Of a stretch of 64,000 bases of DNA, positions 17,326-25,896 are shown one piece after another; the first letter of the stretch is position 1; every line of letters begins with the position of its first letter. This DNA is from JAAFHB01 sp963675995 (GTDB lineage: Bacteria; Bacteroidota; Bacteroidia; Bacteroidales; Prolixibacteraceae). Position numbers and translations under genes: made by a program. Where the stretch lies: assembly GCA_963675995.2 (NCBI GenBank), contig CAXXIY010000002.1, positions 2,108,001 through 2,172,000 of the forward strand. The letters run 5' to 3'. The notes under the pieces were generated by a model. It saw only the letters and a program-made list of their open reading frames with translations. It was not told the DNA's origin and did not search any database.

Positions 17326-17862
17326 TTAATCCCTGCAATTAAAGGTAATTTTGATTAATTCAAAGGCTTTTTGGTTAAGTTTTTTGTCGCTCATACCACT
17401 TTGAAAAAAGATTGTAATTGTCTTTTCTAAAGAATTAAAACAATAGACTTCACCATCGAGCTTTTGTTCTTTAACTATAGTAGTATAACGGCAGCTCTCA
17501 ACCTTTAATCCAGCAAAATTGTCATGTACAACCGATGAAAATTCAATCCCCGGATTTCGATAGATGTTCGAATTTTTCATGGTTTGCTGATGCATTAAAA
17601 TCGTTTCCTGGGGATTTTCCAATTTATTTACCCAGGTAATGGTGATCAATCCCGTTGCATTTGCACCAACCCTTTCAGCAGAAAAGTAGTACGCATTATT
17701 CCCGATCGAATCATTGGCAATAACTTTCCATTTGTCAGCAAGTGAAAACGATATCCCATTTCTTAGGTAGGGAAATTCTTTACTCTTCGAAAAAGCTATA
17801 TGGTTGAAAAATAGCGATGTGAGTAAGATAATTGAGATTTTGATCATTGTTTTGCAGTACAT
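17326..17862 (-). CDS. Small secreted protein of unknown function
   Basis: A 178-residue protein with an N-terminal signal peptide (IKISIILLTSLFFNHIAFS). The start may be the ATG at 17862 or the ATG at 17847, which gives a more typical signal peptide. The mature part is predicted alternating strands and helices, with NGISFSLADKWKVI near its start, a pattern seen in PsbP/MOG1-like periplasmic proteins, and a final FELIKITFNC. I do not recognise a family with certainty. It stands alone: the dipeptidase gene upstream ends 171 bp before it, behind its own terminator. No lipobox was seen. Confidence 0.65.
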   Translation of the reverse strand: MYCKTMIKISIILLTSLFFNHIAFSKSKEFPYLRNGISFSLADKWKVIANDSIGNNAYYFSAERVGANATGLITITWVNKLENPQETILMHQQTMKNSNIYRNPGIEFSSVVHDNFAGLKVESCRYTTIVKEQKLDGEVYCFNSLEKTITIFFQSGMSDKKLNQKAFELIKITFNCRD

Positions 17863-17952
17863 ATCAACTTATTTTATAATTTCCAGATGGAATAAAAGCC
17901 AATTTAGAAGCGTAATAATGGGCTGAATAACCAAAGTTAACAATTCATTTGA

Positions 17953-18004
17953 ACAAAAAAAAATTGAATCCGAAGGAATTGCAAAATCCAACGGGTTCAA
18001 TTTT
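17953..18004 (-). terminator. Intrinsic terminator of the C69 dipeptidase gene
   Basis: On the minus strand the arms GGGTTCAATTTT (17993-18004, read as complement) and AAAATTGAATCC (17960-17971) form a 12-bp stem with one G-U pair. A run of U residues follows on the minus-strand transcript (A-run 17954-17962 on the plus strand). It lies just past the stop of the dipeptidase gene at 18033, as expected of a Rho-independent terminator. The loop is about 21 bases, longer than usual. Confidence 0.7.
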
Positions 18005-18032
18005 CTTTATCAAATGAAAAACTATCCTGAAA

Positions 18033-19706
18033 CTATTTCACTTCCATAAAATGGTCTTTGTTTTTTTCAATGATCATACGATAAAACCAGTCAGGATAGG
18101 AAGGATGAAGTGGTGCGGCAGGTAATTTCCCCGACTCATTCCGTTCGAAAGTGCCATTTTTTTCGATCATCACATTTCCATCCTTATATTTGATGAGGAG
18201 GAAATGGCCCAGGTCCCTCCATTTCTTTACAGCGTTTTCAACCTGATTAACAGAATATTCTGTTAAAAACTGACACGCAAGTTCTTTGTCTCCTTTGCTC
18301 CAGAGCGTTAATGCGGCTTGATCAACAACAGGAGTAAAACTGAAAAATTTATTTTCAAGTTGAGATTGTACTTTTCTGAGATCAACAATCATATCATTAT
18401 ATCTTGAATAGCAAAGATTTGAGACCTGATTAAATACCCAGAAGGCTGAGTTGTCGGACCAGGTGAGCATATCTCCGTCTCCGACTTTTAGTGAATTGGG
18501 AACTTGTTTAATTCCACAATAGATTGGCATATAACAAGTCATATAGGTATCATCAACTCCAAACCACAAAATTCCGCCAATAGGGTTTGGCAGATTTGGC
18601 CTGCACTGGGCAACGAAGGAAAATCCTGTTTGCTGGGTTGAGATGGCGCGTTCATGAACATAGGTTATCGAATCAACTTTCCATTCCATAGGGCGCCAGC
18701 GGTATGGAGATCCGTAAGGACCGGCACCGGGATCTTTTGTCATATCGAGCGCTGTTCCTTCATAATGGTCACGCATCAAATTCATTACATCTTTAACCGA
18801 AAGGAGCGAATCGGGTTTGATCCAAAGGGGCATCCGGTTAGTGGCATACTTGTTTGCGTCATAGGTAACTTTACCCAAAGCATAACTTTCGTATTGCCCC
18901 ATTTGCTTATTTACCTTATTAAAGGCTGACCAAACACGAGCTTCGCAAAAGCGGGCGGCGCTAAATGTGACCGGAGCATAAGTATCTGAAAAGCTAAAAT
19001 CGTTGTTTTTACCATCAAACCACCCCTTTTCGCGTGCAAAGGAGATGACATCTGAAGAATAGAGGCAATTTTTCGGATCATTTAAGGGGAAACGGGTTAT
19101 TCGCGCCTGATTGGCATGTCCTGAAATATATCCATCGGGAACCCGCATGGCAACCCAGACTGCCCCTTTCTGCCCTTCACCTTTACCAATCATTTCCAAT
19201 ATCCAGACTTCGTTTGGATCTCCAATTGAAAATGATTCTCCTTCAGACCCGTATCCGTAATTTTTTACCAGATCGGTCATAACGGTAATCGCCTCACGTG
19301 CAGTTCTGGAACGTTGTAATGCAATGTATATCAAACTGCCATAATCAACAATTGCCTCTTTTTGTGTCTGCAGTTCTTTTCTTCCACCATAGGTTGTCTC
19401 GCCGATTGCAACCTGATTTTCGTTCATATTTCCGGTAACCTGCCAGGTATGCTTTACCTGAGGGATTTTACCCATGTATTTTCCCGTATCCCATTCGTAG
19501 ACATCCAGAAGGGCTCCATCCGGATAATCGGCTGCCGGCCAGAAATATAGCTCGCCATATAGTGTATGTGAGTCAGCAGCATAGGTGATCATGGCAGACC
19601 CATCTTTTGTGGCGCCTTTGGAAATCAGGAAATTAGTGCATGCACCAGATGGAATAATCTGTGAAGCAACTAATATCAGAAGTAATAACAGTCTCTTTTT
19701 TAACAT
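18033..19706 (-). CDS. Secreted C69-family dipeptidase (Ntn hydrolase)
   Basis: A 557-residue protein with a signal peptide (residues 1-22) directly followed by Cys23 in CTNFLISKGATKDGS, the start of the mature peptidase. In family C69/U34 this Cys becomes the N-terminal nucleophile of an Ntn-type hydrolase that cuts dipeptides. Further family marks are the segment NENQVAIGETTYGGR, EGESFSIGDPNEVWILE and ISGHANQARITRFP. Length fits secreted Bacteroidota members. The cysteine after SGA is not a standard lipobox, so a lipoprotein reading is less likely. A good -7 box lies upstream at 19733-19740 and a terminator follows, so the gene appears to be transcribed alone. Likely role: peptide use in the periplasm or outside the cell. 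Confidence 0.88.
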   Translation of the reverse strand: MLKKRLLLLLILVASQIIPSGACTNFLISKGATKDGSAMITYAADSHTLYGELYFWPAADYPDGALLDVYEWDTGKYMGKIPQVKHTWQVTGNMNENQVAIGETTYGGRKELQTQKEAIVDYGSLIYIALQRSRTAREAITVMTDLVKNYGYGSEGESFSIGDPNEVWILEMIGKGEGQKGAVWVAMRVPDGYISGHANQARITRFPLNDPKNCLYSSDVISFAREKGWFDGKNNDFSFSDTYAPVTFSAARFCEARVWSAFNKVNKQMGQYESYALGKVTYDANKYATNRMPLWIKPDSLLSVKDVMNLMRDHYEGTALDMTKDPGAGPYGSPYRWRPMEWKVDSITYVHERAISTQQTGFSFVAQCRPNLPNPIGGILWFGVDDTYMTCYMPIYCGIKQVPNSLKVGDGDMLTWSDNSAFWVFNQVSNLCYSRYNDMIVDLRKVQSQLENKFFSFTPVVDQAALTLWSKGDKELACQFLTEYSVNQVENAVKKWRDLGHFLLIKYKDGNVMIEKNGTFERNESGKLPAAPLHPSYPDWFYRMIIEKNKDHFMEVK

Positions 19707-19732
19707 TGAAAATTGTATTAATGCAGTTCGGA

Positions 19733-19740
19733 CAAAAATA
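19733..19740 (-). promoter_or_regulatory. Putative Bacteroidota -7 box for the C69 dipeptidase gene
   Basis: The minus-strand sequence TATTTTTG fits the TAnnTTTG -7 consensus of the Bacteroidota primary sigma factor. It ends about 27 bp upstream of the ATG at 19706, leaving a short leader. I did not find a clear -33 TTTG element, so the call rests on one box. Confidence 0.4.
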
Positions 19741-19804
19741 TGAAATTAGTTTTATCTTAATATTTGGAATTAAAAGGATATCCCCCTTTTTTTTATGAGT
19801 TTTG

Positions 19805-20860
19805 TCATTTATTTTCAATAGGATAAATTACTCCGCCAATGTGATTTTGTTGTGATCCGGTCACTGAAGCGATCACGTTTACTTGCCCCTTGAAAGCCAG
19901 AAATCCGAGAAATGCAAAAATAAGCGCCTCTTTGAAATCAATCAGTTTTTCATCTGGTAAAACAATTTGACAGGATAGTTTTTCTTTTAATTTTTGGATA
20001 AGAAACAGATTTTTGGCACCCCCACCGGTTATCAACATCTTTCCGGTTTTGCCAGTCGCATTCGAAATCTGAGTGGTAATATGTTCATAAATTGTGGCAG
20101 CCTGATCTTCAACTGAAAGGTTCGAGTTGAATAACAGCGGATTAATTTCATTTTTAACCCATTCGCGACCCAATGATTTTGGGTGATTTTGATGATAATA
20201 ATCCAGATGATCTAACTTTTCGAGTAATGATTTATTAATTTTTCCTGAAGCGCCCATTTGACCATCCTGATCAAATGCATACCCTTTCTGTTGTGCCAAT
20301 TCATTGAGAATGATATTTGCGGGGCAGGTATCAAAGGCAAAACGGGTACCATTTTTATCATAGGAGATATTGGCAAATCCACCGATGTTCAGGCAGAAGT
20401 CGAATTGCGGGAAGAGCAATTGATCACCAACAGGGACAAGTGGTGCTCCCTGTCCGCCAAGAGCAACATCGAAATTTCTGAAATCGCAGACAGTTGTAAT
20501 ACCGGTCACTGCCGCAATTGACGCTCCGTTCCCCAATTGAAAGGTGAATTTGATTTCGGGCTGATGGAAAATTGTATGTCCGTGAGAGGCGATTAATTTT
20601 GGAATTTCTTTCCCACAAAGGAACTGGGTAATCAATTCTCCGGTAAAACACCCATATTCATTGTGAAGGATTAGAAACTCTTCAGCACTCAGCATGGGTG
20701 CAATTCTTAGTTTCTCAATCCAAATTTCCGGATAACTTATAGTTTGAGCATCGATTATTTCGTAGTTCCATTTGTTTTTCGATGCTGAAAACCGGCAAAG
20801 GGCAATATCAATTCCGTCTAGCGATGTTCCCGACATCGTACCAATTACTAATGTGCTCAT
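19805..20860 (-). CDS. anmK: Anhydro-N-acetylmuramic acid kinase
   Basis: A 351-residue cytoplasmic kinase. AnmK hydrolyses the anhydro ring of anhMurNAc and phosphorylates it, feeding recovered wall sugar into MurNAc-6-P. The N-terminal ATP-site motif IGTMSGTSLDGIDIALC is diagnostic. Further matches are ASHGHTIFHQP, QLGNGASIAAVTGI, DFRNFDVALGGQGAPLVP, NIGGFANIS and the late GGGAKNLFLIQKL. Length is close to the usual 360-370. Its ATG overlaps the TGA of the upstream M23 peptidase gene (ATGA at 20857-20860), so a wall-cutting enzyme and a recycling enzyme are translationally coupled. This is a sound functional pairing. Confidence 0.96.
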   Translation of the reverse strand: MSTLVIGTMSGTSLDGIDIALCRFSASKNKWNYEIIDAQTISYPEIWIEKLRIAPMLSAEEFLILHNEYGCFTGELITQFLCGKEIPKLIASHGHTIFHQPEIKFTFQLGNGASIAAVTGITTVCDFRNFDVALGGQGAPLVPVGDQLLFPQFDFCLNIGGFANISYDKNGTRFAFDTCPANIILNELAQQKGYAFDQDGQMGASGKINKSLLEKLDHLDYYHQNHPKSLGREWVKNEINPLLFNSNLSVEDQAATIYEHITTQISNATGKTGKMLITGGGAKNLFLIQKLKEKLSCQIVLPDEKLIDFKEALIFAFLGFLAFKGQVNVIASVTGSQQNHIGGVIYPIENK

Positions 20861-22575
20861 TTGTATATAATTGCTTTGTATTCTGAAGAGTTCTCCCTAT
20901 CATCTGTCACAACTAACTTGAAAAGATGTGACTTGCCAAAGGTGATTCTCTTTTTATCAAATGTATAGGAGAGAATTCCCGATTTTGCGTCGTATTCGAA
21001 AAGGACCCACTTTCCATCTATCTCACCCCGGTACGATTTAATTCCGGAAAGGTCATCTGCTATTTTAAATTGAACTTTTAAAGGATCGGTAAGTATTTTT
21101 TTATCTTTTATACTTAATGGAGTTATCAAGGGAGATGTTGTATCAACCGCAACTGCAAAATTCCCAAACCGGCTGGTTTTCGCGGTAACCCAACCTCCTG
21201 AATATTCACCCCCAATAGCCTCTTTCTTTGCCTTATCGTTAATCATGACAATTAAAGCTTTATTTTTCAGACTGCCAGGCAAATGGTCAACTTTAATGGC
21301 GAGAGAATAGGGCTTTTGGAGAGGGATAAGCTTTGTATGTACCTGGTGAAGTTCTGAATAGCAGCCGGCTGGTTGACCTGATGCTTTCCAAATAAATCCT
21401 AAATTGTCATATAATGCTCCTTTAGGTATTTCGATTCTGATTTTATTGTTTTCGAATATATTGGATTCGTTGAATAGAAATTTTTTACTAAATATTTTAC
21501 TTTTAACAGGTTGCTTTGACTTTTTAGTGATTGATCTAAATTTCAGCGAAGCTTTATTTTTGAATGCGTCACAGACGACAATCTCAAATTCATGTCCATT
21601 CCCTTCTTCAAGGGTTAAGATTCCTGAGCTTTTGGGGGCATTATAAATGTCGAGGTAATTGCCGGGTTGGCGGTATAATCGCTCAATCCAGCGATGCGTT
21701 AGAATATATTCTTCAAAATCGGCTTGCGAATTTGCATATCTAGTTTCGTCGAAGGAAATATGATCCATTTTAAAACCGAAAACTTCTTTGCCATCGCAAA
21801 ATAATGTAGCGGAATAGATCCCCACCTTTAAACCTGTTCCGTTGAAATAATCTTCGGCTTGAATACCAAATCCTATTTTACCATAAAGTTCGATCGGAGC
21901 ATTATTTTTCAAACGATATCCTCCGGGAACCGGTACCGCATCAAACCTTTTCTTGCTTCGGTTTTCACCAACATTGCTGTTTTCAGTTAAAGGGTAGGCA
22001 AAAAGAGCGACAATTTTTGGCGCGCTATTGTCCTTTATCCCCATATGATATAACAATGGATTAATGGCTCTTTCCGATTGGGTATCCCTGATCTCAAAAT
22101 GAAGATGCGGACCGCCTGAACTTCCGGAATTGCCCGACCAGGCAATGATTTCTCCTTTTTTAAAATGAAATTCCCCACTTGATAACGTAATATTTATCGG
22201 AAAACTCTCTCTGTCGTACTGCTTTTCTTTAACATATTCCTGTAATTTGGGGTCAAATCGCTGAAGATGACCATAAACTGACGTCGTACCATCAGGGTGA
22301 TTCATATACAATGCATTACCGTAACCGGTCGGAGAAATCCCAACCCTTGAAATATAACCTTCTTTTACCGCCAATACAGGCATCCCTGTTTGACCCTGAG
22401 TACGGAAATCGAGACCCGAATGGAAATGGGATGGCCGAAGTTCCCCAAAATCACCAGCAAACAAAAACGGCGGTTTTATGGGGCTTGTAAAAGTGTCATT
22501 CCCAGGAATTTTCTGGGCTTTAAGCTCAGAAACAAAGCAAATGATAAGTAATAAAATAGGTAATATAATTCGCAT
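20857..22575 (-). CDS. Secreted M23 (LytM) family peptidoglycan peptidase
   Basis: A 572-residue protein with signal peptide (to about residue 20, SELKAQ). The M23 domain lies at about 35-170: GDFGELRPSHFHSGLDF provides the HxxxD zinc ligands, GYGNALYMNHPDG and SVYGHL follow, and SGGPHLHFEIRD supplies the HxH motif. All catalytic positions are present, so an active endopeptidase is expected. The remaining 400 residues are beta-rich with no catalytic motif I recognise, probably a binding or scaffold part typical of Bacteroidota M23 proteins. It is cotranscribed with anmK (4-bp overlap), pointing to periplasmic peptidoglycan remodelling. Substrate bond is not determined. Confidence 0.9.
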   Translation of the reverse strand: MRIILPILLLIICFVSELKAQKIPGNDTFTSPIKPPFLFAGDFGELRPSHFHSGLDFRTQGQTGMPVLAVKEGYISRVGISPTGYGNALYMNHPDGTTSVYGHLQRFDPKLQEYVKEKQYDRESFPINITLSSGEFHFKKGEIIAWSGNSGSSGGPHLHFEIRDTQSERAINPLLYHMGIKDNSAPKIVALFAYPLTENSNVGENRSKKRFDAVPVPGGYRLKNNAPIELYGKIGFGIQAEDYFNGTGLKVGIYSATLFCDGKEVFGFKMDHISFDETRYANSQADFEEYILTHRWIERLYRQPGNYLDIYNAPKSSGILTLEEGNGHEFEIVVCDAFKNKASLKFRSITKKSKQPVKSKIFSKKFLFNESNIFENNKIRIEIPKGALYDNLGFIWKASGQPAGCYSELHQVHTKLIPLQKPYSLAIKVDHLPGSLKNKALIVMINDKAKKEAIGGEYSGGWVTAKTSRFGNFAVAVDTTSPLITPLSIKDKKILTDPLKVQFKIADDLSGIKSYRGEIDGKWVLFEYDAKSGILSYTFDKKRITFGKSHLFKLVVTDDRENSSEYKAIIYK

Positions 22576-22653
22576 TATTGATATTTTTCTAAGAATTGGC
22601 TAAAATAGTAAACTTTTAAATGCTAATATGAGCAATTAAATGATCATGATGGT

Positions 22654-22682
22654 TTTGGAATATGATTTAAATATTAACTTTG
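22654..22682 (+). promoter_or_regulatory. Putative promoter of the coiled-coil/zapA operon
   Basis: TAACTTTG at 22675-22682 fits the Bacteroidota -7 consensus TAnnTTTG and a TTTG at 22654-22657 could be the -33 element. The spacer is 17 bp, somewhat short. The -7 box ends 18 bp before the ATG at 22701, giving a very short leader. Confidence 0.4.
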
Positions 22683-22700
22683 TCTCAGTAAACGAAAGGT

Positions 22701-22994
22701 ATGACAGAGCGTGAAACTGATTTATTGAGGGAGTTTAAGGGTAAACTCGATAAACTGATCAATCTTCATTTGCGAATGAAAAAGGAGAAACTGATCTTAT
22801 CTGAAGTACAATCGCAACTAAAAGAGCAGATCAGAGAACTCACTTTGAAAAATGAGGAATTGCTTAAAAAGCTGGAAGATCTGAAGTTTGCTAAATCGTT
22901 GCTTGGTGCTGATGAAGATACGCATGGAGCTAAATTAAAAATAAATAAAATAGTGCGGGAAATAGACAATTGTATTGCGCTGTTAAATAAGTAA
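22701..22994 (+). CDS. Small coiled-coil protein upstream of ZapA
   Basis: A 97-residue, highly charged protein that is almost wholly helical, with heptad-like leucines through LLREFKGKLDKLINLHLRMK and ELTLKNEELLKKLEDL. The middle looks like a continuous coiled coil; the C-terminus (KINKIVREIDNCIALLNK) is amphipathic. No catalytic motif is present. The next gene, 11 bp on, is zapA. A small acidic/basic coiled-coil protein paired with ZapA recalls ZapB, which joins ZapA at the division ring in Enterobacteria. Sequence similarity to ZapB cannot be judged by eye, so a divisome role is inferred from context only. Confidence 0.75.
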   Translation: MTERETDLLREFKGKLDKLINLHLRMKKEKLILSEVQSQLKEQIRELTLKNEELLKKLEDLKFAKSLLGADEDTHGAKLKINKIVREIDNCIALLNK

Positions 22995-23005
22995 TACACA
23001 ATGCT

Positions 23006-23299
23006 ATGGATGATAAACTTTCGATAAACATCAATATAGCCGACCGTTTGTATCCTTTAAGAGTCGATCGCAAAGAGGAGGAGGGCATTCGTAAAGCAGC
23101 GAAAATTATCAACGAAAAGGTGTCTCAATATAAGCAAAAATATGCTTCGAAGGATTTACAAGATTGTCTGGCAATGGCAACATTACAGTTTGTAATTCAA
23201 AAGGCTGACACCGAAAAGCGTATTGATGAGTCGCCATTGGTCGATGAGTTGGAAGTGATGAATGATTTTCTGTCAGAGTTTCTCGAAAAGGAAAATTAG
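23006..23299 (+). CDS. zapA: Cell division protein ZapA
   Basis: A 97-residue protein with the ZapA arrangement: an N-terminal beta hairpin (LSININIADRLYPLRVDRKEE), then EEGIRKAAKIINEKVSQYK, and a long C-terminal helix ending LEVMNDFLSEFLEKEN. ZapA binds and bundles FtsZ filaments at the division site as a dimer or tetramer. The length is normal for Bacteroidota members. It follows the coiled-coil gene by 11 bp. A strong hairpin with a T-run lies between its stop and rny. Confidence 0.88.
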   Translation: MDDKLSININIADRLYPLRVDRKEEEGIRKAAKIINEKVSQYKQKYASKDLQDCLAMATLQFVIQKADTEKRIDESPLVDELEVMNDFLSEFLEKEN

Positions 23300-23317
23300 T
23301 TATTAAATTCTAAATAG

Positions 23318-23390
23318 ACCCGCAATTTTAAATTATTCCGGCAGTTCAGTTATTCCTGAACCGGAAAGTTTGAATTGCGGTATTTTTTTG
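23318..23390 (+). ncRNA. Structured RNA element / terminator between zapA and rny
   Basis: The 118-bp gap holds a nested hairpin. Outer stem: CCGCAATT (23320-23327) with AATTGCGG (23373-23380), extended by AAA/TTT after a small mismatch. Inner stem: TTCCG (23336-23340) with CGGAA (23362-23366), then GTTCAG (23344-23349) with CTGAAC (23356-23361), separated by a 3-nt bulge and closed by a 6-nt loop. Seven U residues follow at 23383-23389. It can act as a Rho-independent terminator of the zapA operon or as an attenuator for rny, whose ATG is 28 bp later. In E. coli the 6S RNA gene lies next to zapA, but this element is much shorter than 6S RNA. Confidence 0.6.
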
Positions 23391-23417
23391 TTAAACCTTT
23401 ATAATTGTATTTTACTA

Positions 23418-24974
23418 ATGGACATAATTATTATCACTGGTCTTATCACACTTTTGGTAGGGGGGACGGCCTCCTATTTTCTGTGGGATATGATGCTGGC
23501 TAAGAGCAAGCAGAAATTACTTGCAGATGCTGAAATACAGGCAGAAATGCTTAAAGAAAAAAAGATGCTTCAGGCAAAGGAGAAGTTTATTCAGCTAAAA
23601 TCGGAGCATGAGAGTTATATCAATGAACGAAATCTTCGGATTGCCAGTACAGAGAATAAGCTGAAGCAAAAAGAGACGATCTATCTTCAGCGGAAAGAAG
23701 AGCTTCAGCGTAGTTTTAAGGAACTTGAGACCTCTGAGCGGGAGATTGAAACGATTCGGGAAAATCTGAATATTCAACTCGAATTGGTAGAACAAAAAGA
23801 GGAAGAGATGCATCGGCTTCATAAACAACAAGTTCAGCAACTCGAAGCCTTATCCGGAATTTCGGCCGATGAAGCTAAATCGCAACTTATTGATTCACTG
23901 AAAAATGAAGCTAAAACAGAGGCGATGTCGTTTATTCAGGAGATTATGGACGAAGCCAAAATGACGGCTAATAAAGAGGCGAAAAAGATCATTGTCAAAT
24001 CGATTCAGCGTGTAGCTTCTGAAACTGCCATTGAAAATTCAGTGACCGTTTTTCATATTGACAGCGACGAAATCAAAGGTCGGATTATCGGACGTGAAGG
24101 ACGAAATATCAGGGCGCTGGAAGCAGCTACGGGGGTAGAAATAATTGTGGATGATACCCCGGAAGCAATTGTCCTTTCTGCATTTGACCCGGTAAGGCGC
24201 GAGATTGCCCGCCTTGCTCTTCACCAGCTTGTTACTGATGGCCGAATCCATCCCGCCCGCATTGAAGAGGTGGTAAACAAGGTTAAGAAACAGGTTGAGG
24301 AGGAGATAATTGAAACAGGTAAGCGGACAACCATCGATCTTGGAGTTCATGGTTTGCACCCTGAACTAATCAGAATGATTGGTAGGATGAAATATCGTTC
24401 ATCTTACGGTCAGAATCTATTACAACATTCACGCGAAACAGCTAACCTTTGTGCCATTATGGCGGCAGAACTCGGACTTAATCCTAAACGTGCCAAACGT
24501 GCCGGTCTGCTACATGATATTGGTAAAGTTCCTGATGATGAACCCGAATTGCCACATGCCATCCTTGGTATGAAGCTTGCTGAGAAATTTAAGGAAAAGC
24601 CTGATATTTGTAATGCAATTGGGTCACATCACGACGAAGTAGAAATGGATAGTCTGCTGGCACCAATTGTTCAGGCTTGTGATGCTATTTCCGGTGCACG
24701 TCCTGGAGCACGGCGCGAAGCTGTTGAATCGTATATCAAACGGTTAAACGACCTTGAGAACATGGCCCTTTCCTATCCCGGTGTGACAAAAACCTATGCC
24801 ATTCAGGCAGGTCGTGAATTAAGGGTTATTGTGGGTAGCGATAAAATGACTGATATTGAAGCAGAAAATCTCTCGTATGATATTGCAAAGAAGATTCAGG
24901 ATGAGATGACCTATCCTGGTCAGGTTAAAATTACGGTAATCCGTGAAACCCGCGCAGTAAGTTATGCGAAATAG
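23418..24974 (+). CDS. rny: Ribonuclease Y
   Basis: A 518-residue membrane-anchored endoribonuclease that starts mRNA decay. I place the start at the ATG at 23418; an upstream TTG at 23370 lies inside the hairpin/T-run and would add 16 unlikely residues. N-terminal TM: IIIITGLITLLVGGTASYF. A long charged coiled coil covers about 30-200. The KH domain follows (IKGRIIGREGRNIRALEAAT). The HD domain begins with HSRETANLCAIMA and has LLHDIGK and GSHHDEV. Order and length are exactly those of RNase Y. It is cytoplasmic, tethered to the inner membrane. The structured element directly upstream may control its expression, and a strong terminator follows. Confidence 0.97.
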   Translation: MDIIIITGLITLLVGGTASYFLWDMMLAKSKQKLLADAEIQAEMLKEKKMLQAKEKFIQLKSEHESYINERNLRIASTENKLKQKETIYLQRKEELQRSFKELETSEREIETIRENLNIQLELVEQKEEEMHRLHKQQVQQLEALSGISADEAKSQLIDSLKNEAKTEAMSFIQEIMDEAKMTANKEAKKIIVKSIQRVASETAIENSVTVFHIDSDEIKGRIIGREGRNIRALEAATGVEIIVDDTPEAIVLSAFDPVRREIARLALHQLVTDGRIHPARIEEVVNKVKKQVEEEIIETGKRTTIDLGVHGLHPELIRMIGRMKYRSSYGQNLLQHSRETANLCAIMAAELGLNPKRAKRAGLLHDIGKVPDDEPELPHAILGMKLAEKFKEKPDICNAIGSHHDEVEMDSLLAPIVQACDAISGARPGARREAVESYIKRLNDLENMALSYPGVTKTYAIQAGRELRVIVGSDKMTDIEAENLSYDIAKKIQDEMTYPGQVKITVIRETRAVSYAK

Positions 24975-24996
24975 GGAATCAATAAAATGCAAAAAG

Positions 24997-25023
24997 AAGG
25001 GGTTTTAGACCCCTTTTTTTTTT
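24997..25023 (+). terminator. Intrinsic terminator after rny
   Basis: AAGGGG (24997-25002) and CCCCTT (25010-25015) form a GC-rich stem with a 7-base loop, followed by a continuous T-run to 25023. The stem can extend through flanking A/T pairs. It lies 20 bp after the rny stop. The convergent SirB1-like gene ends at 25026, so the hairpin may also stop transcription from the other side. Confidence 0.88.
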
Positions 25024-25025
25024 GC

Positions 25026-25895
25026 TCAAAACCTTCGAAGTTTATCAAGAAGTTGGTTCGAAATATGTCTCTTTTCTTCGTTGCCTCTTAATTGGTAACA
25101 CTGTCTGAGTGCTAACAATAATCTTTTTATTAGAGCTCCTTCTGGCAACGGTGCAGAATATTCGAGACTTTCTTTATTTTCGTGAACGACATATTCCAAC
25201 TCTTTTGCCCCGATTATGGCCCCTTTATGTTCCATATTGATATAAAATAAATAGGGATCGGCATTTTCGCCATAAACTTCTCTTGAAATCTGAGGTTCGT
25301 GATATCCCAAAATCAGGTATTGCCCCACTCCAATAGGATGTATTGGCAGGTTTAATTTCCGTGCAATAATGCAATATAAAGTGCAAAGCGAAGCGAGATT
25401 TCCTTTTCTAGAGACCAGGAGGTTATTTATAACACAATTTTCAGGAGCAAAGATATCCGGTGTATTTATTTCAAAATGGTATACTTCGAAAAACAGATGA
25501 TTAATGACTGAAACCTTTTCGAGTGATGTAAGAGAATCGTTTAGTTCTAACCAAATATCACGAACTATCTTCTGGATCAGCAGATCAATTTTTTCCGGAA
25601 TAATGGCCGGATGGTGAATTGCACTTATCAGTATCCAACCCTCAAGAAGGGTTTTGTCTTCAGAATTGGCCCACAACGTGACCTTTTCGACAAGCTTCAA
25701 CAATTTAAGCTGAATGATTATTTGTTCCAGTCGCTCGTGTTGCAAAAGGCTTGACACATTGCTTAGGGAGAACTCCAACACGGGTAAGATGGCTGGTCCG
25801 GTTTCCAGAAGTTTGTCTCTAACTGCTAAAAAAACCTCTTCATCGGGGTCATCAATTAAACGAATGAGTGTATCAATGTTTATATTCTCTTCCAT
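25026..25895 (-). CDS. SirB1/transglutaminase-like family protein
   Basis: A 289-residue cytoplasmic protein of the SirB1 group (transglutaminase-like superfamily). The first 90 residues resemble a helical-repeat start (DTLIRLIDDPDEEVFLAVRDK, ETGPAILPVLE). The core has the family-type FFEVYHFEINTPDIFAPENC, then NNLLVSRKGNLASLCTLYC, LNLPIHPIGVGQYLILGYHE and FYINMEHKGAIIGAKELE. In transglutaminases a catalytic Cys starts the second helix; here the corresponding segment reads KGNLASLCTLYC with Ser/Leu at that point, so enzymatic activity is doubtful. The start follows the nucleoside phosphorylase stop by one base, so the two are cotranscribed. Role unknown. Confidence 0.8.
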   Translation of the reverse strand: MEENINIDTLIRLIDDPDEEVFLAVRDKLLETGPAILPVLEFSLSNVSSLLQHERLEQIIIQLKLLKLVEKVTLWANSEDKTLLEGWILISAIHHPAIIPEKIDLLIQKIVRDIWLELNDSLTSLEKVSVINHLFFEVYHFEINTPDIFAPENCVINNLLVSRKGNLASLCTLYCIIARKLNLPIHPIGVGQYLILGYHEPQISREVYGENADPYLFYINMEHKGAIIGAKELEYVVHENKESLEYSAPLPEGALIKRLLLALRQCYQLRGNEEKRHISNQLLDKLRRF

Positions 25896-25896
25896 G

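Noticed and set aside
18033..19706. Lipoprotein reading of the C69 protein because of a Cys after the signal peptide
   Set aside because: The -3 position is Ser and the Cys begins the conserved CTNFLISKG motif, so it is the catalytic N-terminal nucleophile.
23300..23417. Classical 6S RNA gene next to zapA
   Set aside because: The gap is only 118 bp and the fold closes within about 61 nt, too short for a typical 6S RNA; kept as a structured element only.
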